From assembly GCF_037042905.1 (NCBI RefSeq), contig NC_087262.1, positions 23,784,501 through 23,848,500 on the forward strand: a stretch of 64,000 nt of DNA, in the 5' to 3' direction. The notes beneath the pieces were generated by a model. It had not been told where the DNA came from. It searched no databases and saw nothing but the letters and a program-made list of their open reading frames with translations. Made by a program: the position numbers and the translations under genes. This document shows, one piece after another, positions 36,100-47,750 of the stretch (position 1 is its first letter; the number at the start of each line of letters is the position of its first letter). The DNA is from Lytechinus pictus (Eukaryota; Echinodermata; Echinoidea; Temnopleuroida; Toxopneustidae).

Positions 36100-37500
36100 C
36101 TCGTTCCATGTTAGGTAACATGTACACAAAATGAACTCGGTTATATAATCCGGAAAGAAAATACTACGCGTCAATGACTGGGACAGTTCCTTTATGACGT
36201 CACGTCGGCCTATTGACCATCTGACCGATGGACATTCATGCCTGAAGAAAAAAAGCTTTATAAACGTCAATAATCGAAGGATTATCCGTCTTTCTTCAAC
36301 CTAGCTCAGTAGACATATTAATGTGGGGATGTTGTTTCCATAACTAGGTAAAATACTCAACTGCATAACCTAGCTCATACCGACATAACCGAGGGACTAT
36401 TGAAGTGCAACGTCATCGCCTCTGTTATTAATTTACTCTGCGTTTAAGACACATCAGTCGGATGATCAAGCACCCTATATCTTGTTCTGTTAACAAGCAC
36501 TGTGTCAGTAATAGGTAAGTCTCTATGATTTACCGAGGTATTGTATGTCTTGTCTTGTCTTTCCGTTGATGCCCACAATCAAAGTGTTGATTATTATGTA
36601 ATTGGGGTCAGTGCTATCAAATAGAACCATATTTTTGTTAACTCATTATTCTCATTTCCCTGAACGAATGTTGCAGCATCTTAATAAATAATTTCGAACA
36701 TTATCTTTCATTAAAAGAATCTTCAAAGTTCAAAACCATGCTGTAAAAGTCACAGTCAGTCAGTCCGATGACAGTGGAATTATCAAACATTACGGTTCAG
36801 GGCGCCGTTTCATAAAGCACTGGGCTATTTGAGATGTATTGAGGACTGGGGGGGGGGGGTGATGGCCTACCCCTTCCGAACTCGGCCGCCGTTCGCACGA
36901 TCGCGCCGAAATTTGGCACACACATTCTTCTCAACATAAACTACAAGTCAGTAAAAAAAAAATCTGAAAACGATTATTTTTTATTTATTATGAATAAAAT
37001 ATGCAAATTTATTCGTGAAAAACATTATTTGCATATTTAACACCCAATTTCAATTCAAATTATTTTTTTTCCAGATGTCATCTTTTTAATCTAATTTAAA
37101 GGTTTCCACAAAGAAAAATTGCAAAAGTGAATTTTTTTCCTTATGTATTTCTTTGTTTTTTTAATTTCTTATGTATTTCTTCTGTTTTCATATTTTGTTT
37201 TTCATTGTTTTTTTTCAATGAAAATTATTACAGACCATTTAAAAACTAAATTAAACCCTAAATTAATTCAGCAGACCAATTAGAATGAAAAATAATCACC
37301 CTTTAATTTATTTCATCTCCCATAGACTTTGTACACAAAGTATAAAAATGAGCCATTTTCGGCATGACATCGTCTCGTAAAAAGTCACTTGGCGTCGCGA
37401 TGCTATACCCGGGTGTCGCAAATTTTGCGGCATTATCTTTTTTCGTTTCGGAAATATCGCGCGAAGCGTCGAGGGGGCATTATGGCTCCCAGTCCTTTTA
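36100..37500. other. No gene recognised
   Basis: AT-rich. GGGCGCCGTTTCATAAAGCA at about 36800 is a stray terminus of the MITE family at 37502 and 47571. Confidence 0.4.
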
Positions 37501-37501
37501 G

Positions 37502-37656
37502 GGTTAAGAGAGACTTTACGAAAGACTGGTGATCCTTTCTTGTGGTAAGTGATACACATCAGATTTGCATATAGGCGTTGATATAGTTCCTAGAAAGGAT
37601 ACCAGTCGTTCTTAAGTCACTCTTAACTTACGTATAGCTTTGTGAAACGGCCCCAG
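37502..37656. mobile_element. MITE of the GTTTCATAAAGCT family, copy 1
   Basis: GGTTAAGAGAGACTTTACG at the left is matched inverted by CGTTCTTAAGTCACTCTTAA, which leads to GCTTTGTGAAACGGCCCC at the right end. Same family as 47571-47750; the left end is shortened. Confidence 0.6.
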
Positions 37657-38084
37657 GTCATGCAGGTGTAGTTGAGCAACATACATAGACAAACATTATT
37701 AAGACTGTCACTATGTGCAAAATCGCAAAATCCATCCACCCCCCCCCCCCCCCAATAAAAAAAAAGCAATGAGCTTAGATTATAATGATTTTGCATGCTA
37801 TTTTTTTTCGTAATAAGTGAGGGTAATTTGATTTTTAGGCACGTAGTTTTGCTTTTCAGAGCAAGGAAAACCGACATCATGTGTTTGGGGGCTGGGATGT
37901 CCTTCCGTATTTATATTTCAAAACCTGTTTTTAAGCTTCTATACGGTTCAATATTTGTTCTATTATTTGAAAATCATCTAACATTCTAATATCATAGACA
38001 TGATAGAGTGCAGTGGCCAATAAAATCTTCACTTTTCGGTTAAATAAGGTTGACGCAAGTGAGTTAGACTCCGCTACGGCCAGA

Positions 38085-38153
38085 AGGGGGGGGGGGGGGG
38101 GGTTCGCGACAATCCCTTAAAGTTTCAAAATTAATTACCACCCCCCCCCCCCC
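38085..38153. repeat. Facing G-tract and C-tract just upstream of the P450 start
   Basis: About 18 G at 38085-38102, then about 16 C at 38138-38153, able to pair. The C-tract runs into GTTTCAG (acceptor-like, ending 38160), 18 bp before the ATG, so the 5' UTR may begin with a spliced exon further upstream. Confidence 0.8.
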
Positions 38154-38178
38154 GTTTCAGGTGTATAGACCTATAGTC

Positions 38179-38339
38179 ATGGATTGGATAGCACAAGGTA
38201 ATACCAGACTGTGGCTGACAACAGCTGCTATAGCATTGGTGGTCATGTGGTTTGTGAAGAGGATCGTGTCTCGAACCAAGAACCTTCCACCAGGCCCTAC
38301 AGGGATACCCTTGCTTGGCGTAGCTTGGGAAATGATAAG
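38179..38339 (+). CDS. P450 exon 1 (membrane anchor, proline hinge)
   Basis: ATG GAT TGG through ATG ATA AG, donor AG|GTATGT, phase 2. The start is the first ATG ahead of the hydrophobic anchor. Confidence 0.9.
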
Positions 38340-41300
38340 GTATGTAATTCGATTCATTCCTATCTATCTCTCTATCTATCTATCTGCCTGTCTGTCTATA
38401 TCTATCTATCTATCTGCATGTTTGTCTATCTATCTATTTATCGGTATACTAGTTTAGCCTGGGTAATATAGGAGCGCCTTGAGCACCTAACAAGGTGGAT
38501 ACGTGCGTTATACAAACCCTATATTATTTATATCTATCTATATCTATCTATCTATCTATATCTATCTTTCTTTGTATCTATTCATTCATCACTCTATTCA
38601 TTATCAATTATCTAAAGTGTACCGTTTTATCAGAATTTCTTTATATCTTCCTGCAGCTTATATATTTTTCGTTTCTTCAATGTAGTTGTTATCTTTGATA
38701 AGCAAGTAATTTTGGGACCGGTTATTACTCATAATCGAATAAATGAGTAAATATTTAGGAAATAACACTGATCATCCTATTCGCAAATCACGCTATTACT
38801 TAAAGGGATGGTCCGGGCCGAAAGTATGTATAACTAAATAAATAGAGTATAATTCACTGAGCAAAATTCAGAAAATTTCAACAAAATCGGATGACAAATA
38901 ACAAAGTTATTGAACTTTAAAGTTTAGCAATATTTTGTGAAATCAGTCGTCATGAATATTCATTAGGTGGGCTGATGATGTCACGTCTCCACTTGTTCTT
39001 TTGTATTTTATTATATGAAATGAGTATGAAACAATGAAAAAAATTACGATTTTATGTATATAAGCATGGACCTATTATGATATAAGAAAACGGAAAGTGG
39101 AGATGTGACATCATCAGCCCACCTAATGAATATTCATAACGACTGTTTTCACAAAATATTGCTAAACTTTAAACTTCAATAACCTTATTATTTGTTATCC
39201 GATTTTGATGACATTTTCGGCATTTTGCTCAGTGAATTTTACTCTATGTATTAAGATATAAATATTTTCAGCCCGGACCATCCATTTAATTCGTTTTTCA
39301 ACACCAAAACAGGGCTAACCCCGACCCCCTCGGTCTCTACTCGTCTTGGGCTGACCAATATGGTGACGTGGTTTCCTTCAAGGTAGGACCTTTGACCTTC
39401 GTGCTTCTGAACTCCTACGATGTCATACTAGAGGCATTCAACCATCCCAACCTCAACAATCGACCAAAGAGCCGCATGGTAGAAGAGGTTCTTGGACTTG
39501 CCAATAATGGTAGGTCTGAAGAGATTTTAACACTATTGTTCTCAAGAAAAGGAGAGAAAAAAGCAGGGAAACAAACAAAGAGTGAAAACGCTTCTCTTAT
39601 TTTCTAATTGTTTGATTTGAAAAATTTAATTTCATCACTTATTCATAACTTATATATTCATTAATAGATATTTTATCTATTTCAGTTCTGTTCAAAATAA
39701 AGGGCAGGCCCCATTCCTGAGATTAAGATGAAAACGAATTATCTTCAAAGATGTTCAAGGGCCGGATGAAGAGATTTGACTTTCTCTTATTATCTTTCTC
39801 CGATTCAAGCAAAACAATCAAACCATACCAAGTCAAAATACAGATTATAACTTATATAATATCAAAATGGTCTTAAGATATTATGGAAAATCCATTCTAC
39901 AGTGCGTATAAAAAAAAAGTTTACACTTTGAAAAAGCCCTGGGAAATAAAAAATATACAACATGTTGGTAATTTTTTCACATACACTCTTGGGTTTGTGT
40001 CTCATCTATCCAATGAAAGTAAAAGTTTTGACAGAATGTTACACTTGAGTGAGCACTGTCCATTTGTGTAAAGCTCGCAGAAATCTGTTTGCGCAGAAAT
40101 GCTCGTTTTCACGATGTGTCAAACTTACCCTGCGAAACATTTCTCATATATTTCCCTTGCACTTTTAGTCAATTGAAATGAAACGGATACATTTTGTAAC
40201 AATTTTGCCACCCGAATTGATATTCCAACACATAGTAAGCACAACCTTTAGTCTTTTTGTGCCAGCTGGACCTGAGGGCATAACTTCCCCTTTCCTTTGA
40301 GGCCTTTATCAATTTCAAGCTCTAAGCTTAAGATGAAGGTCTCCCACATTTCAAAATGTATTATGTCGATATAGGTATATATATAATTTTTTCTGCTATT
40401 TGTTTTTATAATTAAAAAAAAAAATTATCAGGTATAAATATTTTTCAATTACAATGTTAGATTGTATATATATGCATATGTTATTAATTATGTCATTTGC
40501 TTATTGTTATGTTATGCTAAGAAAAGTAATGATTACACTTGTATATACTTTTGTTATTGGAATGTGAAAATAAATTAATCAAATCAAATCAAACTTAATC
40601 TGAACAAAAGTTTATATCAGACATCTCCAGCATTTTTTCACTAAGTTTTTATTATTTAAAGTGGGTTTACATTTTATTTTTCATTTAATACTTGTTTCTC
40701 CACACTTTTTCCAAGCTTGACAATGATAAACAAAATGAAAATCAAGCCTAAACCATTTCATGTAAATCACAGGTCATTGTAAAGCAAATATCGCCACGAT
40801 GGCCTCGGTGTGTGAGTGGGGTGGGGCGCAATGCACTCTTCGAAGTGTTTTGGACAAGGAAACAAGTTAAAAAGGGTAAAAGATATCTTCAAATCAATTT
40901 TACTAGCTAAATTCAACGTTTTCTTCATGATTAAGGTCTACTTTTATTCGCATAACTATATCAAAGTTCTGCGCAAATCATTTTTCACGAACTTTTCAAA
41001 AGTAAGTGGTGCTCACTCAAGCGGAAATATTTTTCGACAGTTATATCGTCATTAGCTTAAATGAATCTGTACTAATGTTAAAATGTGGAAATATCTTCAG
41101 GATATTACAAATGTATAATTTCACAAGATTTTTTCTAAGTGTAAACTTTTTTTTGATACGCACTGTAGAACGATAATTTGTATTACAAAAAAAACATAAA
41201 ATCATCGAATTTTATGAAAACCGATTTTTTTTTTTTACCAGAAGTTGCAAAACACTGAAATAAAGTGCACTGCATGTTTTAATTTCACGTTTTGCTCCTT

Positions 41301-44300
41301 TGTATCCACTTAAACGCAGGGATCACACTTGCCAACGGTAAGGTCTGGGAGGAGCAGAGGAAGTTTACCCATTCTGTTTTTCGTAGTCTGGGTGTTGGAA
41401 AAAAGAGCTATGAGGATACCGTATCAGCTGAGATGGACCAACTGAGGGGTGCTATTGAGGAGATGAAAGGAGCACCCTTCGATCCTAACATTCTCTTTGG
41501 ACAAGCTGTAGCCAATATCGTCTGTTCCATCGCATTCGGGACGCAATATAAATACACTAATGCCGAATTTAAACAGGTATTTAAATATTACATTATAATT
41601 ATCTCCTTTTTGGGGGAAGGGCGTTGCTGAATCAAATTATTACGAGTTGCAGTTATGGTACAATATCATAACAGTAAAAGAAGTAGTAGTAGCATTATCT
41701 ATATTATTACTATACCATCACCACCATAACCACCACCACCATTATCATCATCTTCATCATCATCTGCATCATCATCATCATCATCTACATCATCATTTTC
41801 ATTATTATTTGCATCACTATCATTGATACTAGTGTTATTAATACTATTATCATAATTTATTATCATTTATCTTAATCATGTTAATAACTAAAATGATTGT
41901 TGTTATTTTTATTATAGATATCCTCATAATCACTTATACTTGTTCATTCTAGTGCTGTTGCTATTTATGATTATTAAATTGTCTTACTGCTGTATACAGC
42001 TATTGCGTCTAATGAACATCAACATCGAGTTATCGAGCGGAGGTGGGGCGCTACTCTTTCTCCCTCTACCCGGAATATCGAAGATTCCTTTTGGAGCACC
42101 GAAGAAGATGGTTGAGAACATGAAGCAGGTCAACAGGTTTCTCCTGGATCAGATTGAAAGCCACGAGAAATCTGTGGACCTGGATCATCCCAAAGATTTC
42201 ATCGATCTTTACCTTAAGAAGATGGCCGATACAAAGGCAAGTGAAACCAGGAAATAATTTGTTAGTGTATCCCCGGGGAAGAAAGCAGTATCTACATGTA
42301 ATTAATGTAGTCTGTGCACCATTATCATAAGTAGCATGGTAATCGTACAATGACTCAGCAGCAAATCAGTTTTTATTTATGGTGGTTACCGTAATGACAA
42401 AGTTTTATTAAAAGTAACTATTTATAAAACGAGGCCTTCATTCTTTAAAGCCTGACCCTGTCTTACAAAGAGTTGCGATGGATTTAAATCCAATTCAAAC
42501 TGCGATTATTCTAAATCCCCCATCTCTTAACTTCACAGATCGATTTGAGTTTGATTTTTTAATCTATCGCGGCTCTTTGTAAGACGTGTACCAGGACAAG
42601 GCCGGAAAGCCAATGCCAGTATTTCCAAGGTCAAAGACAAAGCTAAGACAAGACTTCCCTAGGCCAATGCCACGACTGTCTGCGATGCCAACAGAGGGCT
42701 TGATGATTACATCACGGCTGCAATTGATTTTTCATTGAAAACAAGATGGATTTATTTTATTTTATTACTTTCTTATATTTCTGAAATATATCCTGGCATC
42801 GTCCGATGACCTACACTGAGTCTAAGGCTAAGGACAAGACATCTGCCATGTCTGTCGCCAATGATACGGCTAATATCACATATCTGTCTTCGAGACCAGC
42901 GGCGAAAAGCAGATCACCGGTCTTTGAAGAGATCGAGTTAATCTCGGAATGCTCTAACTTTCCTTGCAGGACTCGGAGACCTCATTCAACAAGATGAACC
43001 TAAACTCGGCCGTAGGAGACCTCTTCTTCGCTGGCACCGAGACCACTACCACCACACTCAAATGGTGCATCCTCTACATGATGGCGTTCCCCGAGGTACA
43101 GTCACGTGTTCAGGATGAACTTGATCACGTGGTTGGAAGAGAGAGGCTTCCGGGGCTGGCCGATTTGAAAGATCTGCCTTTCACCAATGCAGTTCTGTTG
43201 GAGGTAATGCTTTGAATTTTTATCGGTCAAGAGAATGTAAGTTTGCCAGTTCTGCATGTATATGCTCTGATGGAGTGGTGAAATATTGCACCAGTGAGGA
43301 ATTTCGATAATGAATGAGGGAGAATGCTCGGTAAAAGGGGGAAAATCACTTCAATATCAAAGTAGGGATCTGGGTCTGACATTTGATTTTATATTTATTC
43401 TTGAGAACATTTTGCAAGTGTCACTCCCGCACAGGTTAGATATCGGAAGGAGGATGAATTACAGATTTACTGTTTTTGCATTTAAGTAATAGGGACAAGT
43501 ATTGCTAGGACAAAGAGCCACCAACTCATCATTCACGGCAGGCAACAATTTTCCAAATGTTCTAATGGGAAATTCCCTGACCACATCTTAGATTGTTTTG
43601 CATTAAACTTCCAATTCTTGAGGCAATCCTTTCCTTTTTCTTTTCAGGTACAGAGGAAGAGCGCCGTTGCCGCTCTGGGTGTGCCACACATAGCTGCTGC
43701 TGACACGACCTTCAGAGGCTACACCATACCAAAGGGCGCCACCATTCTGTCCAACATCTGGAAGGTGCTGAACAGGAAGGATCGGTGGCAGGATCCGGAA
43801 AAGTTTAACCCTGACAGATTTCTGACAGAGGATGGCAAGCTGACTCGGAGAGAAGAATTGATATTTTTCAGTACCGGTAAATTATTTAAATCTTATTCAA
43901 AACATAATATCCATTCTAGTTCGAATCCTATTTACAAAACTCTGGGGTTGCGAGCGATGAGATGATCATCTTCCATTTCCGTAAACATGTTATGCCCGTC
44001 CTATTTTCGATGTATGAAATCATCTGGTAGACGCACTTTTAACCAGGTAAACATAACTTTTCTTCCCTACGCCAACAAGCGATGTTTAATAAGACCCCGG
44101 ATTACAGACAAAGATTACTTTCTTCTCTTTCTGTACTTTACGGGAAATTGTATAGCGCCCTCCCTCATTGATAAAAAGTCAACACTTCTGAAATTGTAAA
44201 TCTACCTTCACAGTCAGTCCGCAAGCCCCTGTGTTAATGAGCAAATGAGCAAGATTTATCCAAGTCCTCTCGTGGCTGAATTCATGTCCCTGCAAAATCT

Positions 44301-45835
44301 CGTGAATTGTGAGACTTTCTTTCTCAAAGAATTTAACCACTTTCTTCTTGAGTAATATTGATTATTTTTGTACCATGGGCAAGAGTAAATGTTACCCTTT
44401 TATAATGGTCATTTCTTTTGAATGAAATATTTTGATAAATAAGTGATTTTTTTACCTGAAAAGATGCATCAAACATAATTTTCTTCCTCTGTTTTCACTT
44501 GCAAATTGTGCAACATTTTGTGTTTTAGGCACCAACATTATTTATATCATCAGAAAGCTCAAACTCTATACTTTCTTACAATGTCACTCTTGATATGTGG
44601 CATCTTTTAGATGGGTCAGCAGCCAGTTATTTCCATCAAGATGCAAGACGAGATTTCTGAAATTTTTGAGTAACATAAAATCCAGAGTTCTGATTGGCTG
44701 AATACTGTTTTCAAAACAAACAGCGGCGGGTAGTTTGAAGAGATTACCACATGGTGAGTGTGACCTTGCAGAGGCCCAGTGTGGGGAGCATTGGAATTTG
44801 CGTGGGTGTGTGGAGTCTACAACCAATCAGAGCGCAGTATTCTTGTTTTTGAGCTGCAAAATGTACTTGGCCTATGAAAAGCTGGCTGCTGACCCATCTA
44901 AAATACATCTTCTTATAGAAATTATATCATATTAAAGCTTAGATCTTCAGCTTTATCATGATTTAAAAATCATTTGTGCCCAAACAGAAATTAAGTGTGA
45001 AAACAACAACTTTTGTTCGATGAAAAAAAATATTTTGTTTCATGTTTTAGATCAAAATTTTTTCCTATATTACAACATTCTTTAAAAAATCAAAACACAT
45101 GACCTAAAAGAATGATTCTTCTTCTTTACAAAGATACCAAAAGCATGAAATTTGGTCAATATTTAGAGCAGCAATGGCCGAATAAAAAGAGGTGTTTTGG
45201 TTCGCACCAAGCTCATTAACTATGCAAAAACCCTCTTGTCATGAATATCACTTGGATAAAAGAAGCTACTTTTCAGGGCTTGTGGACTGACTGTTCATTT
45301 TCTTGCATCTAACACGGAGATATCAACATAGATATAGATAGATAGAAAAGCGAAATCGCCCCGATGACGAGCTCGTTCGCTTTGTTCCCTCGACTTTGAG
45401 TTTCTTATTCGGAAAATCTAACACTCCCCCCCCCCCCGGAAAATAGAAAATAAAAATGATACCTTGGGCTTCCCCCTCCCCCACCCGTCCCCTTTCCCTC
45501 CCTGTTACAGATATGGCTTTTCTTTTCTGCCCTGCCCGATATTTGAAAACCAATATCCTGAATTTGTCTTTTTTTTTTAATTAGTACCATATTGAAACAT
45601 ATGGATTTTTTTAAATCAATATAACGAATGAAATATATTTTTCATGTCTATAGGTCGTCGTGTGTGCCCGGGAGAACAACTAGCCCGGATGGAAACATTT
45701 CTTGGTTTTACAAGTCTCCTTCATCGATTCACCTTCACGAAACCTGATAATACACCGGCATTATCTTTCGAAGGAGTCTTAGGAATCACCAGGAATACCA
45801 AACCTTTTATGACATGTGCACTCTGTAGGGACTGA
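38179..45835 (+). CDS. Cytochrome P450, CYP2-like (complete, 7 coding exons)
   Basis: Exons 38179-38339, 39313-39509, 41320-41576, 42000-42236, 42970-43203, 43648-43876 and 45654-45835 join in frame to 498 residues, the normal length for microsomal P450s. A haem-thiolate monooxygenase of the ER membrane. Seen: N-terminal membrane anchor (about 11-30), proline hinge LPPGPTGIPLLG (36-47), WEEQR (C-helix, W129/R133), AGTETT (I-helix, 305-310), ExxR split over exons 5/6 (E362, R365), FNPDRF, and FSTGRRVCPG with haem ligand C443. All key residues are present, so probably active. Motifs and layout fit the CYP2 clan; subfamily and substrate cannot be told. Intron 4 has a GC donor. Confidence 0.95.
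38360..38580. repeat. (TATC)n/(TCTG)n microsatellite, two blocks
   Basis: Blocks at about 38360-38445 and 38529-38575 in P450 intron 1, starting about 20 bp after the exon 1 donor. Confidence 0.9.
38800..39289. mobile_element. 490-bp TTAA-flanked foldback element, full copy
   Basis: TTAAAGGGATGGTCCGGGC at the left, CAGCCCGGACCATCCATTTAA at the right (one change). Halves are inverted copies (GGTGGGCTGATGATGTCAC against GTGACATCATCAGCCCACC). Partner of the half-copy at 23911. Confidence 0.85.
39313..39509 (+). CDS. P450 exon 2
   Basis: Acceptor ACCAAAACAG, donor AATG|GTAGGT. Encodes ANPDPLGLYSSWADQYGDVV and FNHPNLNNRPKSRM. A 490-bp foldback element ends 23 bp before it. Confidence 0.95.
39898..41167. 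mobile_element. 1.27-kb Tc1/mariner-like non-autonomous element in P450 intron 2
   Basis: TACAGTGCGTATAAAAAAAA at the left, its inverse (TTTTTTTTGATACGCACTGTA) at the right, with TA at both ends as in the Tc1/mariner superfamily. Arms continue inward with similarity (GAGTGAGCAC near 40050 against GTGCTCACTC near 41010). No transposase seen. Confidence 0.7.
40430..40603 (+). mobile_element. LINE 3' end nested in the Tc1-like element
   Basis: Ends GTGAAAATAAATTAATCAAA with an AATCA-type tail near 40580-40600. Only the 3' UTR is visible. Confidence 0.45.
41320..41576 (+). CDS. P450 exon 3 (C-helix)
   Basis: Acceptor TTAAACGCAG, donor AAACAG|GTATTT. Encodes GITLANGKVWEEQRKFTHS and NIVCSIAFGTQYKY. 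Confidence 0.95.
41695..41880. repeat. (ATC)n microsatellite in P450 intron 3
   Basis: ATC/ACC/ATT triplets, imperfect. Confidence 0.9.
42000..42236 (+). CDS. P450 exon 4 (GC donor)
   Basis: Acceptor GCTGTATACAG; ends ACAAAG followed by GCAAGT, the usual consensus of a GC-AG intron. Encodes LLRLMNINIELSSG and HPKDFIDLYLKKM. No GT donor nearby keeps the frame into exon 5 as well. Confidence 0.92.
42451..42597. mobile_element. 147-bp MITE in P450 intron 4
   Basis: GTCTTACAAAGAGTTGCGAT at the left is matched inverted by ATCGCGGCTCTTTGTAAGAC at the right, with CCTGAC/CCAGGAC at the outer ends. Confidence 0.65.
42970..43203 (+). CDS. P450 exon 5 (I-helix)
   Basis: Acceptor TTCCTTGCAG, donor TTGGAG|GTAATG. 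Encodes DLFFAGTETTTTTLKW and the E of the ExxR motif as its last codon. Confidence 0.96.
43648..43876 (+). CDS. P450 exon 6 (K-helix end, PERF region)
   Basis: Acceptor TTCTTTTCAG, donor ACCG|GTAAAT. Encodes VQRKSAVAALGVPHIA, GYTIPKGATILSNIW, DPEKFNPDRFL and FFSTG. Confidence 0.96.
44211..45293. mobile_element. 1.08-kb element with CAGTCAGTCC termini in P450 intron 6
   Basis: CAGTCAGTCCGCAAGCCCCTG at the left; CAGGGCTTGTGGACTGACTG at the right, its inverse with few changes. A second inner match (TTAATGAGC against GCTCATTAA) supports it. No ORF of note. Confidence 0.65.
45654..45835 (+). CDS. P450 exon 7 (haem-binding Cys, stop)
   Basis: Acceptor CATGTCTATAG, phase 1. Encodes RRVCPGEQLARMETFLGF through ALCRD and TGA. 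No clear AATAAA seen in the first few hundred bases after the stop. Confidence 0.96.
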
Positions 45836-47570
45836 CATAGTCGTGATTACAAATCAAACTAACAAATTATAACATTAACTTAATGATAACTAGACATTTG
45901 AACTGGGCCGATGTCGGAAGCCGTTTACATTTCCCTATCGAGATCCTTTGATGTTGTCTCGTAGAACCCTGCGATGACGATGAGCTCGGAAAATCGATGT
46001 CGGGCAAAACTGTGCGACTCTTATAAACTGTTGGATTATGACATCTTCTTAATGGCACCTAAGTTACGAAATATTCAGAATATAAATGGATTCGGTCTAC
46101 AAAATTTCGAGATTAGATCAGTGACAATGAGCTAATTAAAATCCTGTCATCTCAAAGTTTGACGCCAGGCTGTCGGCAATGTATATAAAGCCAAGTGCGG
46201 ATCTGGGTTGACGGGTGGGTGGGGGCTGGTTATTCTGTTTAGAGGGAGAAAGTAGGGGCATGCGAGCCCATTTGTAAATCGGCGTTCTGCCCTGGTATTT
46301 AAAACAATATCAAAGATTTTAAGTGGTCTAGTGATAATATTTAGGATTTTCTCAACTTTTTATAGAATTTTGTTATTGATATATTACTAATGATATAAAT
46401 TCCATTCAAAAAATGTATTCAGTGTGACTATTTTCATACGTATAGAGTATTGTAAAATAGTTTTATCTCATCCTTTTGTTGATTTTACTGAACCTTTGGA
46501 AATATTGAATGCCCATAATTATCATGAAATTGAATAATTTCAGTGCTCTCCACCAATGTTCACAGGACGCATCTAAACAAGGAGAATGATAGATCGATAA
46601 TGTCAGGGGGTGGGTTGGATTAGCCAATTTAGGGAACAGATCAAACTTTACAGATGCTGCGGAACACCAGATCTGAGCTTCTTTGACTTTATTGAGGTTA
46701 TACCAAAACCAACAAAACGAAGGGAAAAACAACCCCAAAGTCAGAGGCTACTGGTGGTTACACACCACCTACATCACCCAGGATACCACAATGGAGTAGC
46801 AGCTTCTATACATATTCAAAATCTCAGACTCGATGAGGATAAAATGAGTCGGACCAGATCAGCCCATTCCCAGGCCTGCTTCGATTGCAGTCCGACCTGC
46901 ACCAGCACCGGGACGTGCAATAATCTTCCTAACGTAAAATGCCCACAAGCAGTGGAGTCGCGGAACCACCGAGAAAATATCATTCCGCTAAGGATTTGTT
47001 AAACTTTGAAACAGCCAATATGAAAAAGATATAAATATATATATATATTGTTTCACTCAATATTACGAGAAAACAAATCCTGAAAATCCGTAAATTACAT
47101 AACAAGGATTAGAAAATAACTAGAATTATAATTTTCGAGCGTACATACATCGATCATCCTAACCCTATCAAAGTGATCCGGCCGATCAAGAGAATTCCAA
47201 ACACCTGTACGAAAATAATATGCAAATTAGGCACATTCCTCTCGAGTAACCTAATGAAAATTCCACTTTCCGACAACAAGAAAAATGGGAAGGACCGGGG
47301 GTGCGTGTGTGTTCACTAGAGGTGGTGCTAAAAAAAGGGGGGAGGCCAAGGGGGCAAAAAGTATTTTGGACAAAACTGAGGCAATTTCGAAATTTTCTCC
47401 CCTTGATGCCACAGACTTTAACTGAAATGGCGCCCCTTCCAACATTCAGGGTCTGCACATCGTGGCCTCAGTTTGGTTGCTCGTCAGAATTATTTTCAAT
47501 TAGCGCTTCCTCTCGCTGCATTCCTTTTTTTTTCATGGGGCACATCTTCTTATCAAATTCTAAAGAGCTT
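45836..47570. other. Region downstream of the P450; one unrecognised ORF
   Basis: The longest open frame (46610-47002, plus, 130 codons) has a Cys-rich end (QACFDCSPTCTSTGTC) but no family I know and no splice or codon support. Otherwise AT-rich with a short (AT)n at about 47033-47048. Confidence 0.3.
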
Positions 47571-47750
47571 GGTCACTGGTGTTTCATAAAGCTGATCGTA
47601 ATATTAAGCAAGATTTTACGCAAGACTGGAATATATTCCTTGGTGCTATGTCAGTTAGATAGGGATATATCATTTAGCACAACAAATGTTTACCAGTAGA
47701 GCGTAAAGTCATTCGTAACTGACGAACAGCTTTATGAAACACCCACCAGG
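47571..47750. mobile_element. MITE of the GTTTCATAAAGCT family, copy 2
   Basis: GGTGTTTCATAAAGCTGATC at the left; CGAACAGCTTTATGAAACACCC at the right. Inner arms GATTTTACGCAAGACTGG and CCAGTAGAGCGTAAAGTC also pair. Same family as 37502-37656. Confidence 0.7.

Noticed and set aside
46610..47002. 130-codon ORF with Cys-rich end downstream of the P450
   Set aside because: No recognised family, no splice or promoter context. Kept only as a note in the region entry.
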